From: Heterocephalus glaber | Taxonomy: Eukaryota > Chordata > Mammalia > Rodentia > Bathyergidae | Length of the DNA: 64,000 nucleotides | Direction: 5' to 3' | NCBI RefSeq assembly: GCF_000247695.1 | Contig: NW_004624805.1 | Location: 2,096,539-2,160,538, forward strand | Shown: positions 35,310 to 48,363 of the stretch, piece by piece | Layout: each line of letters starts with the position of its first letter | Position numbering within the stretch: the first letter of the stretch is position 1 | The notes under the pieces: generated by a model | Databases searched by the model: none | What the model was told of the DNA's origin: nothing | The model's input: the letters and a program-made list of their open reading frames with translations, nothing else | Translations under genes and position numbers: made by a program

Positions 35310-37674
35310 CTTACCATCAAGGCCACTTTTTGTAGTGATTTTCTGGTGCTATCAGCTGAAAACACCCTATGGGTCCCCAAAAGTCTTGAAAGATTGCTCT
35401 TTAGAAAGCTGTGGATGTCTCACAACCACAACTTGAAAGCATGTTATAAAAAACCGAAGTGGTATTTGGTACTGAGCATATAGGACAGTGAGACTTTTTG
35501 TCAGAACTCGTCTGGTGAGCACCTTGCTAGGGACAGCCCAGGGCCCTGTAGGTGTTTGTTGGGTGAGCACATCTGCTGCAGTGGATCTGGTCACAGGAGG
35601 GGCACTCTGGCCTCAACCTCAGGGTGGAGGCAGGCTGAGGCTAGGTGCTAATACGGAAGGCAGCACGCTTTTGATGGATCACACATGGAATCTAGCTCTT
35701 GCATATCTCTTGAATCTTTGCTCTCCATTCCCACTGTGATGGCCTCTGTTTACCCCCATAATGCCCTCCTGGACTCTCTTGCCTACGCATTCTAACTGTG
35801 CGGGCCTCACGTGTCTGCTCGCCTGCCACAGAGACAAAGCCTCACTCCTCTGCATTCTCTCCTTGTTGCTTTCAAAACTGTGGGTCCTGCTTCACAGACA
35901 TGAGCAATGTGGTGACTCATCCTTCTGGTTCTCCAGGTGGTCTGGAGGCCATAGGTAGTGCTTTTGGCTGGGTGAATGAATAGCACAGTCTGGCGGTATA
36001 GGCATGGTTATCTGAAAAAGACAACTATCCGTTATCAAGTGCGTCGGGACAAAAGAAGACTGCCAGAGGCCTGGGGACTGGGTCATTCCTGCACACAGGT
36101 TTTCTAAGAATGCTTTGAATATGCTGTGGCTGGGGTCTTGAGTGTCTCCCCAAGGTCCGTGTGTTGCAGCTTGGTCCCCAGACCCTGCTGCTACAACAAA
36201 AGTCTGCTGCATCCTTGTTGAAGGGCCCCAAAGGCCAGCTGTCATGGACGAACAGGGCTGCTTGGGAGTTAGCATGCATGTGGAAGAAAAATATAAGGAA
36301 ATGTGTTTCGAAGGCTTCAAACAACTTACCTTGCGTCGTCTCTGGGACATTGTCCCAGGACCGGGTGGTGTTTGCACCCAGACAGAACTGTTTGGGCTTA
36401 TTAACCAAGGCAGTCTCCTGCTCCCCGGGATGCAGGCCGGCCACACTTCCCTTCCTCTGGCATCTGGCCTGGTGCTGCCTCTTCAGTGTCAGCCATGGCT
36501 GCGGGGCACCACCAGGTCCTCAGCCTCCCACTCAGGAGCATACGAGCTTCGCGGCAGTGTCCGCTCTCCACAGTTCCTCCCAAGCTTGTTTCCCGGAACC
36601 CTGCCATTTACTAAACAGCCATAAGGAAAGCAGGGGCGGTGGGGCCCTCTATGAGCAGAAGGCGGTCACACATTGCCAGAGTGATTTTGTCCAAATGGGC
36701 ATGAAACACTGATCACACAGGTGGTACTTCTTTGTTGCTGGGTGCACTTTTTGTGGCATGAACGGTCATCGTGAGCTTATTCAGTGGTATAAAGTTGGGA
36801 TTCCCGAGATGCCGCTGCAGAAGATGCGTGAAGGAACACCCATCGCTCCAGGAAAGGGCTTAAGTGTGCTAGGCCGGTGCTGCAGATTTATTTCAATTTT
36901 CTGCCACATGAGAAACACAGTATAATTGAACAGAAATGCTGATCTGCTAAGGGCGTGTGCTTGTACTGCTGACTGGCTGCACCAGTGAAGATATTAAGGA
37001 AAAAAGTTGCCGTAATTTCACATGCACAGGCAAACACACACGTGCATCCGAAAGCAGCTACATGTTTACAGATTAGCTGTGTAAGTGGTAAGGGCAGTTA
37101 GGCTGAATTAATGCAAACCAGCCCCATAAGTTAATAAACCCTCTCACGAGGGCCATGAATGGAGGGAGTCGTCTATTTAATAGCTAATGAAGTGGCTCAT
37201 GCTTTTCATTGTATCATTTTCTAGATTTTGCATTGACATATTATTTAATTTTCTTCTTTAGAAAATTTTTTTATCTGGAAGATTTAAGACAGTTTTTGCT
37301 TTATGAATGAAAAAGTAATACATACACCTCTCATGGAACATTTGAGCTTTTAAAAACTTAACTATCATAGAATTTCCCTGGTTGCCTGTAACCCACAAAG
37401 TAAATACATTCCTTATTGGATCACCAATTCTTTGACTGATCACTTACTGATTTTGAGTCATTATTTCAGTTAAAATGAAAATTCCACAGAGAGGCCAGTG
37501 GAGCTCAGGTTGCCTGGCCCCCAGCACCGTTTTGGGGAGGAATAAGTCAAGGGCTTAGGCTGGTTCGTCAGTGACTTTGGCTTCTGTGCTTAATTTTGGA
37601 AAGAATTATGAAGCTTCTTAGATACCTAATTTCCTAACAAGGAGGGAGTTTAAAACTCAAAAGTCTGAGTATAT
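35310..37674. other. no gene recognised; possible MaLR LTR scrap at 36,123-36,200
   Basis: GCTGTGGCTGGGGTCTTGAG, TGTCTCCCCAAGGTCCGTG and TTGCAGCTTGGTCCCCAG resemble the 5' part of a MaLR LTR in the plus orientation. Open frames of about 180 codons at 35,892-36,712 exist on both strands and match nothing I know. Confidence 0.4.
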
Positions 37675-37675
37675 T

Positions 37676-37768
37676 GGGCTGGGGATTTAGCTCAGCGGTT
37701 CCAGTGCCTGCCTCGCAAGCAGAAGGGGATCAAGTTCTATCCTCGGTACCCCCCGCACAAAAGGAAAA
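37676..37768 (+). mobile_element. ID SINE (young subfamily)
   Basis: GGGCTGGGGATTTAGCTCAG, CGGTTCCAGTGCCTGCCTCG, then CAAGTTCTATCCTCGGTACC and a C-rich, A-rich end. It is closely related to the copy at 25,441 but its B box is damaged. I found no perfect target duplication. Confidence 0.88.
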
Positions 37769-37769
37769 A

Positions 37770-40675
37770 TTTGAGTGTGTCGCTTAAAATTCTCTTGTGA
37801 GAGAACAAAGGAAAACACTCACACAATCTCTTCATAATTGTTACAAATCAGTTTTTCACGTACTGCACTGAGGCTAATTTAAACGTAGGAAAGAGAAAGA
37901 CCCTAAGCTACAAGGTGTGAGGGCCGTGTACATATGCAGGTCACACATGACCGCCGCAGAGTTCTCTGGGTCCTCAGCTGAGTGTGGCTCTAGTCTCCAA
38001 GAGAAGTTTTATTTTTCTTAAACAATGTGGCATTTTCAAATGACCAAATACTTCACCACCGATACCAAACTGCAGAACTGTTGATCTATTCCAATGGTGT
38101 AGGAAGAGGCCGGGGTTGGATTTGTTAAGAAATAATGGGCTATTGGATTCATTTTGGTAATTCTGATTTTGAAGAGTAATTTCAACTATCCACAATGTTT
38201 GCTAGAAGATACGGAAACCGAGAGAAAACCCGAATAAAGGGTCTCTAAATTTAACTTGCTCACTTTTAGTTGTTTAGACGTCATCTCTTTGGAGCCGAGC
38301 AGCGGATCATTGGTCTTCCCCGAGGAGGCTGTGGCAGCTCCTCTGACCTGTGTGTCACGGTGGGAAGCAGCTTTACAGAAGCATGGAGGCTGCTTTTGTC
38401 CAGCTCAAACCAGTCGAAACCACCACCTGCTCACTTGGGCTGGCACAGGTTTTGGATGGGTAACTTCTTTGACCTCAAAGGGCCAAAAACTCCATCCTCG
38501 AGAGCAGGCCACTGCCACCATTCTCTGACATGCACCCTATGAAGAGCAGTAAAGAGTGAGCATGCCTGTGCAGACCATGCACCATGTCACCTCTGTCCCT
38601 TCCCCAAGCCTTCTGCCATGCTTCTTTATCTCATAAACATCCCCGAACCCTCCTCAAAGGGAGGCGGATGAGCTTTGTTCCTCCATCTCCATGCTTGGCT
38701 GCCCCATCAGCACGCTTTTCCTCTTGCAAAACTCGTCCTCATAGCGATTGGCGTATTGAGCAAAGAGCCAAGTGGGCCTGGTTTGTCAGCAAGATGACTT
38801 TACTCCTCCAAGCGATGCGATGTGGTTCCCCTATTGTCTCAAAACAGAACAATGTGCTTTGAATAGAACTATTTCAGCCTCATGGAAACACACATTTCAT
38901 GGCTTTCGTTTTCCTCACTTTGTTGTGGATGGGTAAAAATTTCATTATGGATATTAATCAATTTTCATGACTTAAAATCATAAATTAAATATCACTAGAG
39001 TAGAGAAATGGTTTCATTTTTTTCATCGGTGAAGACTTTTGGGATCTTGAGTTCCTGATCCACACACTCAGACCGTGGAAATACCATTTCCCTTGTCTGC
39101 AGCGTCCTTTCAAAACAGAATTACAAGAAACAACATACTAAAGAGCAGTTGCGATGCCTGGTACATAGCAAAGACAGAAACAAATGTCAGCTCCTTCCTC
39201 TTATTCCATACCCTCTTCTTGATCCCACTTCTGCATGTCACACTGAGTATGGGTAGCTGTGAACGGATGAAGAGACATCAGACTCTGGAGAGAGGTGAGA
39301 CTTGTTCTCAAGCCAAGGCTGCTCTAAGGTGCAGTGGAGTGTAGAACAAGTTCAGGAGCTGCACGGAGTACTGGGGCAGCGTTCTGAGAAAGGGTGCCTT
39401 GTCGGCCAAAATACCAAGAGAAGGTCCAATTGATGAGTGTTAGTTGGGCAGTTGGATTGTAGGAAATGATTGAACAATGGAGATCCATTGAGAACAGTGA
39501 TTCTGCTGAATTCAACAAACGTTTACATTTATGTGCAAGAAAATGTGCTAAGATCTCTGGGTTCAGAGCTGTCTAGCAAGGAGCACACATAACTATGGCT
39601 GGCTGCTGAACTTGGACAAGGACAATCAGTCTCTGCTCTGGCTTTAACCTGGTCTGGGCAGCTAAGTCTCACGGCGAGAATGTGCTGGGGGAGGAGGGTG
39701 GGAGGATACATTTCTGCATGTGCTGCTGATGGCAACCAAAGACCAGGCCCGGGGGAGCCAAGGGGTAATGACTGGAAAGAGCTATCCCTGTTCATGTCGG
39801 TCTCACTCCTTGCGCTAAATTTCTGTGGTTTCGTTTGCTTCTAAATCAGCAAGCTCTCAATTTGGTCTTGGGTCTTAAGCTAGAGTTGGGTTGGAAGGGC
39901 CTTGGAGTTAATCATTTGGAGTTGTGTAGCCTTGGTGATCATATTAAGTCCCATTCCCTTGGTTAGTATATTCCTCTCTTGCTGGTGAAGAAGCCGTTGA
40001 CTTCCTCCTGTTAGGAAATGTTTTGCACATGAAAGAAAAGAGCTCCATTTTCATTTATTTTCCCTTACTGGATTGACAATAAACACCGTGGACGGAGCAG
40101 AGCTGATGTAATCCGTCAGGCACTGGCACTGGTTTTCTGGGAAGCTCCGACCTCACCAGGCCTTTTATACAGTGTATTTGTCTAGGAATTGGGGTGAGAA
40201 AGCTTGAGTGTTGGTTTATCTTCTGTTCCCAAGCAAGAGTAATTTCACAAACACTAGAAATCTTGCAGAGGAAAAAATCTGGTTTTTCCAAAATGATTAA
40301 ACTAGAATGAGTGTAGAAAAAATTGGATTCTTTGAAATCTAGCACGAAGAACTTCTTTTCGGGAAGCAATCCCCTGAGTTTGAAATTTGTTTCTGGTCTG
40401 AAACCTGACATTCATATGGACATCACAGACTCATTGAAACACACTGGACATAATCGTGCCCTGCAGAAACCGAAGCGCATTGCTACTCCTTCCTGCTAGG
40501 TGGTGCCCAGAGGGCGGGTGGCCTGAGGCTGCAGGAGCCAGCTGTCCCCCTCCCTCCAGGCTGAGGGACCTTCCAGGTAGAAGACCGACATTGTTTTTTG
40601 AGAAAAGCAAATTATTTGCAGTATCTGATTTAGGAAGCAATAAATTCATTTAAGTTTATGAGAAAGCAATGGACA
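37770..40675. other. no gene or repeat recognised
   Basis: About 3 kb without a recognisable exon, SINE, LTR or DNA transposon. Confidence 0.4.
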
Positions 40676-40679
40676 GAGA

Positions 40680-41370
40680 CGCATTCGACCTTAGCTTAAG
40701 CTTTGGGAGGGAGTCCTCGCGCCTCAGAAGGCCAGTGAGAACCTCTGGCAACTCCGGGTTGCGGCCTGTGCCTTCGGGGGCTGCCCACGGCCGTGCGCCT
40801 CCTTCTGGGAGCAACTGTCCTGTCCGGAAACTCTCTCTGGTGACACCACGGCTCAGGCTCAGGGTTTGTCTCCCGGAGTCGCTGTCTCGGAGCCGCATCC
40901 CGGTCCACACCGCATGAGGCCCACCGGGGTTCCAGAGGCACTTCCGTTTCAGCTTGTTTCTATTTTAAAGCCTGTAGACAATTTTGGACCGACGTCTGGT
41001 GCCAGTACTGTTTTTTTCTGTTTCTTTTTTCCACAGTGCATGCTATTCTTAGAAACAGCTGAGCCCGTGTGGTGGAGTTCGAGGCTTTGGAATCTTCCTT
41101 CGTGTGGCAAGAACTTATTTTTCCTGTGGAGGCTCAGGGGTGCTTTTCTTGGGCTCAGCAGTGCGGCTGATGCGGCTTGGACTGCTTCTTCCCTGGGCGT
41201 GCACACACTGACGCCTTTGGAAAAGGGGCACAGGATGGGGATGGGCAGCGAGCCAAGCGCTGGGAACAGCAGCCGGACTCCGCAGGCAGCGCTTCCCGGG
41301 TCGCTCCTAAGAGCCGGAGGCGCTGCCGGCCGCCGCCCTGCGCTTGCCCGGAAGGCCCAGTGTGGAAACT
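40680..41370. promoter_or_regulatory. CpG-island-like patch
   Basis: About 40,680-40,920 contains roughly 19 CpG in 240 bp with GC near 60% by eye, an observed/expected ratio around 0.8. A second cluster at about 41,190-41,345 holds many more (GCCGGCCGCCGCCCTGCGC). Such preserved CpG density in otherwise depleted DNA is typical of promoters or enhancers protected from methylation. At 41,010-41,036 a pyrimidine tract ends TTTCTTTTTTCCACAG, a strong candidate 3' splice acceptor on the plus strand. Overlapping open frames on both strands (40,866-41,506) match no protein I know. A promoter or noncoding-RNA role is inference. Confidence 0.5.
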
Positions 41371-41420
41371 GCAGGGATGAAAAGGGGAAGTATGCTTTAA
41401 AAGTGTTATTATTATTTATT

Positions 41421-41478
41421 TCTAGCACCGGGAATTGAACCCAGGCAGGGTCTTTGTTCTGAGCTACGTCCCCATCAT
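41421..41478 (-). mobile_element. ID SINE fragment (antisense)
   Basis: TTTCTAGCACCGGGAATTGA, then ACCCAGGCAGGGTC and TGAGCTACGTCCCCATC. This is the reversed B-box to A-box span of an ID. Confidence 0.65.
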
Positions 41479-41512
41479 CTGAGGATGTCACTTGGACAGA
41501 ATACAAAGCTTT

Positions 41513-41686
41513 ATTTGATTTACTTGTTTATTTGTTTTGCGGTACTGGGGATTGAATCCAGATCTTTTAAATTCTGAGGCGGGGTCTCGCAAAGCTGCCT
41601 GGGCTGGGCTCACGCCGGCCACCTTCCTGTGCCCCTTTCTCCAGAGTGCTGGGATTGCACGGGTGTGCTCCCACGCCTGGCTCACA
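41513..41686 (-). mobile_element. B1-dID SINE (antisense)
   Basis: TTTTGCGGTACTGGGGATTG, then a shortened dID, then reversed B1: GGGGTCTCGCAAAGCTGCC, CAGAGTGCTGGGATTGCACG and GTGCTCCCACGCCTGGCT. Confidence 0.8.
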
Positions 41687-42019
41687 GTTACTCTTCGACT
41701 GTGTCGGAAGCTGAGGCTGTATTTTGGCAAATGGGTTGCTTTTAATCTAGTCTTATTTATTCAGGCAGATTTGTTGAGCCCTTCCTTTGTAGGACACAAG
41801 GTTATTTCAGGTATAGTTTGTGTCTTTGAGGGGAAGAAATAAGACTCACACACGGTTTTCTGTAATAAAAATAACCAGGAAATGTTACCACCTCACAGTG
41901 TGTATTAGAAAGGCCATTTGCAGGTGTCACTGGGCTGGGAACATCCCGAAAGGACTTGGTGTGAGGCAGGGTTTGCTTCCGTATGTGTTTGAAATGTTCC
42001 ATAATAGAAATTAAAATCT

Positions 42020-42910
42020 CTTAGGGCAATAGCAACAACAATAGATATCATGAAGCAACTAAAACAGGAATGAAACCTGTAGGGTGCAGCCTAAATAATT
42101 CCACAGATGAACATTTACAGTCTCCGTTGTCTGTGTGAGAAAATGAGAGACTGAAATATTCATGAACTAAGAATGTGACAGAGTACAAGAGGAAAACGAC
42201 CACAGAGCACAGAGAAGGAAGGAAATCAAAGATAAGCATAGCAGTTAATGAGCTAGAAAAGAAAGTAATGGTACAGCTCTTTCTTTAAAAAGAGTGGTGA
42301 AGCAGTGTCTGGCGAGAATGCCCAAGGAGAGGAGGAAACGTGTGGAAGAGAAACAGACCACAAACCTCCGATGGAGATCTGACAACCCGTGAAGGGTTAG
42401 TTCCTGCAACAGGTTACTTCCTGACAATAAATTTGGAAACAGGGCAAATGAATGATCTCCTAGAAAAATATTAATTCCCAAACTGATGAAACAACAAGCT
42501 TGACTCACCCTATAGTCTGCAAAAGAGATGAGTTAATAATCCACAGCCTTCCCTAGGTTCCTTCCCCCGCCTCAAGAAAAAAACACAGCCAGCCACAACC
42601 AAGTTTATAGAAACTTCAAAGGACAGATCAGTGCTACTTTGTATAAACTTTTTCAAAGAACAGACAGAGGATGACTTGCCAGATGATTTTTTATGTGTAA
42701 ATTTGATAATGAGACTGAACAAGCAAGGTAAAACAAGGCCCAATTACAGGCTGTTGTGCATTGAGGCTCTGAATGCAAGGATCTTACACAAAATTACCAA
42801 AAAAGATCTATAAACATATTTTGAAAATACACTTTTTGACCAATTAGTGTTGATCCCACTGTCACAGGATGGTTTACATTAGGGAATCTTTTAATGTAAT
42901 TCATCACATC
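42020..42910 (+). mobile_element. old L1 (LINE-1) fragment, ORF2 region
   Basis: The segment 42,745-42,905 follows L1 reverse transcriptase DNA: CCAATTACAGGCTGTTG, GAATGCAAGGATCTTACAC, AAAATTACCAAAAAAGATC, AGTGTTGATCCCACTG, AGGATGGTTTACATTAGG and AATGTAATTCATCACA. The A-rich DNA upstream (from about 42,020) has the composition and scattered matches expected of the preceding ORF2 region (GAAGGAAGGAAATCAAAG; CAAAGAACAGACAGAGGATG). It is interrupted by many stops and is clearly a relic of an ancient L1 subfamily. The left boundary is uncertain. Confidence 0.65.
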
Positions 42911-43384
42911 TGTACTTTTAAAGATATATAAATGTTACTGTATTTTGCATACAGTTTTATGTCTGTGTGAAATATGAAAACCCAGGCAATTTGCTGTCCG
43001 TCTCTGGTAGTGGGGGTTGAACAATGAAATGGAGGTGCTCCAACTGACACTCAAATGTTGTTCTTAAACAAGAAAAAGATAACCAAAGCATAGATTTAGT
43101 TAAGTATTTCTTAGATCTAGTACTTGAGTCCATGCGTAATTCTCATTTTTCTTCTGTTTTTCCCTGAATTCCTGAAACATTACACAACTAAATATGTTTA
43201 AGAAATAGAAAAAAAGCCCAAATCCAAATGTTAATAGATTATAACTATTGCTATTCTAACAGTATTTTCTATTTGCTTAGAGTTTAGAATAATTTCAGTA
43301 TATGATTTATTTTGCTTGTAACATGAAAATATTGAAGGGAATGTTTTCTTGACTTTGGTCTTCCATAACTTCTGTGATTAATAT

Positions 43385-43462
43385 TTCATTTATTTATTTA
43401 ATGCTGGAGATTGAACCCAGGACCTGACACTTACTCAGTGTGTACTACCATTGCACCCTTAC
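43385..43462 (-). mobile_element. ID SINE (antisense, degenerate)
   Basis: TTTATTTAATGCTGGAGATT, GAACCCAGGACCTGACACTT, then TGTACTACCATTGCACCC. The order is tail, B box, A box on the opposite strand. Confidence 0.7.
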
Positions 43463-43464
43463 AA

Positions 43465-46400
43465 CGAGTGTTTTAGAATTCTTTGTTTCCCACATATGTG
43501 TGTGTGTGAGGCAAAAGAATATAAATGTTGAATTTATATAGAATAGAAAAAAGATGAAATCTGTCACCTATGGCTGCCATGACTTTGTGCTCAAATATAT
43601 TACTTTGCACCCTCGGTAAGCCTTTCCACTTCACCCAGCTTCCCGGGATCATCCGAGGCTTCCTGAGGTTGGGGTTTATTCTTTCTGCTCTCCCATCCCT
43701 ACTAAAATTTATCTTCTTTGTGTTTCTTCAGTTCCCAATATTCAGTGACCCTCCTTTCCCAATGATCTCCCACAAGAAGGGCTCACTGCATATCTAATTG
43801 CTGGAATGTACACTACTGTTTGCATTTTATATTTGCATACAGTAATACTATGCAAAAAAGCAAAACATTAGCAGTTTGCAGAACATGCTGTTGCCATGCC
43901 CTTGGACCTGGCACCTAAGGGCACAGGGATGGGAAAAGAAACCTGGTGTTGCTCCCCGATCTTTCTTAGTTATGGAGTTATGGGACCTTGCTTCAGCCAG
44001 CTAACCCGGTGCTCCCTATTCACAAAGGACGGTGATTCCTGTGCCTCATGGAGCTGTTCCCAGAGTGGCTCAGTGAAATGAAAGGGAGGCGCCCGTCATG
44101 CAACATTAGTCCTCTCCTTGTCTTCACAGATCTATTTCTTCCTCTATTAAGGAGTTAGTTTACCGTCTCTAAGTTTCCCCTGCCTTCATGACACTACAAT
44201 TCTATTTGATTGCTATGAATACAGTCGTCTTATTTTCAAGCACCATTGTAAATATCCTGAGAGTTCTAGCGTTGGTGTCTGTGGCTGGGCTCAAGGTCTT
44301 AGTGTGTAGCATCCTCTACCCGTGTGGTGTTATCTGTCTTGGGCCTGGTTTCCATTAGGAAATACAGACTTCTGGGATGTCTAATCTGAAAAACGTGCTG
44401 GCCACATAGCTTCGGTGCTGGGTACAGTGTTGGACAAGCATCAAGCTATCCTCCACTTTAGCTTTGCACTCTATGTACACATTATGTCTAGAATTATTTG
44501 GATTCAGAATAACTAATCTTCCAAGAAACTTTCAGTTAGAGCAAACCATTCCTCGGATGCCCTGTTCTGCTAGTAACACAATTCCAAGTTGCTGTCACTG
44601 ATTTGTTTGACGCAGTCTAGAAGCACACACCCGTGAACCGTGTGCGGTAAGCACTTGGATTTCAAATCTTATCTCTCTGTTATAACCTGATACACAATCG
44701 TATTGTGCTTTGGCTCTGTGTATTGTGAAAATCACATTTTTGAGACCCAAATCTTACCTCGATGGATATTGTTGCTCTTGTTAATGAACAGTTTGTGTCC
44801 CAAACTCTTCTGAAAAAAGTGTGGTCAAGTGGTCCTCAGTTCTTCTGCTCTTTGAAAATTTATTATAGGTAACTTCTAAAGGCAAAACAAACAAGAAGTC
44901 TTGTCCCCTAGGCTGAACGAGTTGAATTTTTAGAAAATGACACTCAGGCATTCCTCAGAGGCCTCAGTTCTAATGGTAAACATGTATTCTCGTACTATTT
45001 CCCAAGAGAGCAGATACGAACACAGCATTGCAGCATTTCCTTATTTGTACCCAAGTAGTAAAAGTACTGTCTCTTTAAATGGATACTTATCCTCCTAACA
45101 ATTTGGTTAATAAGTATTTAGTTTAAACTTCTCCCAGCACTTAACACTTTGACTCAAGCAGGCTCTCGGCCCCTGGCAGTCTCAAGGACACCCTGGAGAC
45201 TTCCAAAAACCTAAGCTTTAGAAATATCAGCAAAGTCAGTTTTCAACTTGTTAGGAATGGTACAGCCACACAGAAGTTGGGCTTTTTCCTTAAAATAAGA
45301 GAAAACCATAAGTGATGGTTCAATAAATAATGAAGCTGAATGTGACACTATAAATTGTCTTGAAATCACTCAGCTGTGTGAGAGACTCATTCTGAAGCCT
45401 TTGGTTTCTAACAGCTGTTCTTGATGGCTTGAAAAGACTGTGCTTGTGTGTGTGCCTCAACACATTTAAATAAACGCTTTTCTTACATAACAGCTTCCAG
45501 GTTAGTCTGAGGTATTAACTTATGCAGGGTAGTTGAACGGCTGCACCCCAGGCTTCTCTGGGGCCTAATAAGATAACAGAAGGGGGCCCACTTCCCACAG
45601 CTCCCTGCTCTCATAGCCTGAGCACTTCCGGCCGGGTGTGGCGGAGGCTCCGACTTGAGGGGACCGTGCTTCCTGGGCTGTGCGCATCCAAGCTCTTAAT
45701 CTTCTGTCTGATATTATAAACGAACTTCAAAGTCGAGGTGGATCTCAGGACCTTGGGAAGGTACCCAGTGGCTTCACTCTTTGACCGGGCTGTGCTTTCT
45801 TTGTGTTTGTGGCCTTCTCTCTCCTAAGTACAACCTTTAGGTCCGGTTCAGAGGAGGCCTGCTCCTCCTGGAGTCACCTGTCTCAAGGCTGTGACGCTGG
45901 GGGTAGAAGCCTCTCTTCTGCTTGTTTCCAGAGAGTGGAATAGGGTGCGATCTCTGCGCCTCATCACTGCCGAGGGAAGCCCAGTCACAGCAGCAATGAC
46001 TGTAACCCTAAAAGCGAACCTAACTGAGCAGCGACGCTCAGCACTGTGACACGTCCATATCACGGGTGATATTTATATATAACCTCTCTGTGTACAGTTG
46101 TATTTTGGTACTTGACTGCCTTGAAACTTGTTGAATTTGGTGTCTGACACATTTTGACATGGAAATTGTGTCCCAGTCTTTGTCATTTATTTGGTTCTTG
46201 ATGCTCAAGCTACAGCTCATTAGTTTTGACTGCCCAGGACTCACTGCCCTCTCCAGCCAAAGCAATTTGTTTGGTGCTCACTGTTTTTGGTACTCAATGT
46301 CTCCTGGAACCATGGTACCACTGTCTATGTGTACACCTTCCCTGTGATAGAAAGCTTATAATATGTTATACAGAAATCACAGTTCCTAACTCCTAGAGTT

Positions 46401-47425
46401 GCTGGCACTCTTACTGTATAAGAGATGCTTAGCTCATAACAGCTGTGTGATTTAGAACGATTATTTCCTCATAGCGTAAAAAGTCTTTTGTGTCCAGAGC
46501 AGGATGGATGGCGCTTGGGAGGCTCTCTCACACCCTTTGTAGTTGGGAAATTGAGGGACTCTTCAGCCCAAGACAACGCAGAGAGGCTCCCAGAGTCCCA
46601 TTTGGTCCTGTGGGCATGTGTGAGGAATGTATTTCCCTTGGCCAGGGGCTCCTGGGAGTGGTGGGCTGCCCCTCCTGCTGAATGCTGGGAGCATATCATG
46701 GCTCTGATGATGAAAGGCCTTGTGGATGGAGCAAGCACAGCACGAGTGATTCCAGAGCCTTCCTAACGCATGGCCAGAGGGCCCCAGCAATCCTCCTCCC
46801 AAAGCGAAGGAGGCAGGATTTCTAACTGTGCATTCAAGCTCCTTCTGGAACATTTCAAATGGCTGGACAGGTGACCTGCGTTGGTGATCATTCCAAGATG
46901 GCTCCTAAGGCAGCTTGAGGTTGGGCCTGGAGAGGTACAGGTCTGGAGCGGGCAGGAAGCCACCCAGGTCTCTTTTAGGCCCACAGCTCTCCTTCCTCTG
47001 TGTTTTCCCTGCCCTTTTCCTTGCACTTCTTCCTTCTCTTTACTAGAATATCATAAGGGTGCAGGGTTGCCAGGACTCTCTCCTACTCTCTTTCTGTCTG
47101 TGCCTGTGGACTTCACCTCCAAGGGTTTCCATTGGCTTCTGGTTACCATGGACCTGGCTAGTTCACCACTCTGACCTTTTTGGGCCACACTAACAGGACA
47201 GACACCGAACTAACCACTTATTAGGTAGAACCTGGGAGGCGCCACGGGGTTAAGGAGGCATGAGGCTCAGCAAGTGTCTCTGCTAGAGGTGTGAAGTCCT
47301 GGAAGGGAAGACAGAGAAGCAGAGGAGAGCGGTGAGGAAGCAGCACCAAGCCGCTCCTTAGGCCAGCTTTGCTCTGGCTTCCTCAGGGCCCTGCCTCATG
47401 ACATTTGACTACAACCAGTCATGGT
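43465..47425. other. about 4 kb with no gene or repeat recognised
   Basis: No recognisable exon or insertion. The open frames at 46,469-47,174 lie on both strands over the same DNA. Like 25.6-31.2 kb, this is a repeat-poor block where conserved noncoding sequence would be worth testing. Confidence 0.4.
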
Positions 47426-47429
47426 CTCA

Positions 47430-48230
47430 GTGTAGTTCTTTTGTATATCTGAACCATGCTACTTATTTTAAAAGGGAATGTTGGTGATACATGATGAACA
47501 CACTCGCTGTGCTGAGTTGACGCATGTACCTATGGGATCTTGATCTTGTTTGCTTCCTCTTCCCCTCCACTCCCTTCTTCCTCTCCCATCCTGAAGCCCC
47601 TTCCCATTTCCACGAAGTCTACTTTGATGTTTCCTATCATCTGTCCTTTACTTGGCTCTCTAAATTGCTTATGCTTTGGGGTTTTCATATAAGAGAAACC
47701 ATGTGGTGTTTAACCTTTTGTGTTTGATTTATTTCACTGAATATTATAATCTCAAGGTGCATCCATTGTCCTACAAGTTTATCCTTCGTTACGACTGAGT
47801 AGTTTTCCACTGTGTGTAAATACAAGCCATCTGTTGATGAGAATACAGGCCAGTTCTAAGATTTAGCTATTGTGAACTGTGCTGCTGTAAATGTGGATAT
47901 GTACATGTCACTGAAATATGATGTCTTTAACTCTTTGGAAAGATACCTACAAGGAGAACAGGAGGCTCACACGCAATGTCAATTTTAGGTTTTTGATGAA
48001 TCTCCACACTGATTTCTATAGTGGCTGTACTTGTTTACACTCCAGTCAACAATGTAGAAGCCTTCTTTTATCTCCTTGCCTGAATTTGTTGTTTTTTAAG
48101 TTCTTGATGATATCCCTTCTTTCTAGAGTGAGATGGAATCTCAGAGTTGTTTAGATTTGCATTTCTGTCATGGACAAAGATGCTGAACAGTTTTTCATGT
48201 ACTTATTGGCCATTTGTGCTTTGAAGATAC
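47430..48230 (-). mobile_element. L1 (LINE-1) 3' end, antisense and 5'-truncated
   Basis: The reverse of L1 3' DNA: TGATTTATTTCACTGAATAT, TTTTCCACTGTGTGTAAATA, CTGTTGATGAGAATACAGGC, ATTGTGAACTGTGCTGCTG, GATTTCTATAGTGGCTGTAC and TTTGCATTTCTGTCATGG. The final TTTTCATGTACTTATTGGCC adjoins the ID at 48,231. The 3' UTR lies at the low-coordinate end. It is diverged and non-functional. Confidence 0.75.
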
Positions 48231-48331
48231 TTTTTTTTTTTTTTTTTTGGTACCAGGATCGAACTCGGGTCCTTGCGCTTTCGAGGCAGGTGGCGGAACC
48301 ACTGAGCTAAATCCCCAGCCCAAAGACACTT
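48221..48331 (-). mobile_element. young ID SINE (antisense) inserted into the L1 relic
   Basis: An 18-T tail (48,231-48,248) is followed by GGTACCAGGATCGAACTCGG, GCAGGTGGCGGAACCACTGA and GCTAAATCCCCAGCCC, a full reversed ID of the young subfamily. Imperfect flanking repeats (TTGAAGATACTT and CAAAGACACTT) look like its target duplication. Confidence 0.88.
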
Positions 48332-48363
48332 CTTAATGCTAAGTTGAGGAGATAGCACAACCT

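Noticed and set aside
35892..36712. Open frames of about 160-184 codons on both strands
   Set aside because: Mutually overlapping, no domain recognised, and part of the DNA looks like a MaLR LTR fragment.
40866..41506. 190-codon (plus) and 185-codon (minus) open frames
   Set aside because: They occupy the same CpG-rich DNA on opposite strands and neither resembles a known protein. The region is reported as a possible regulatory patch instead.
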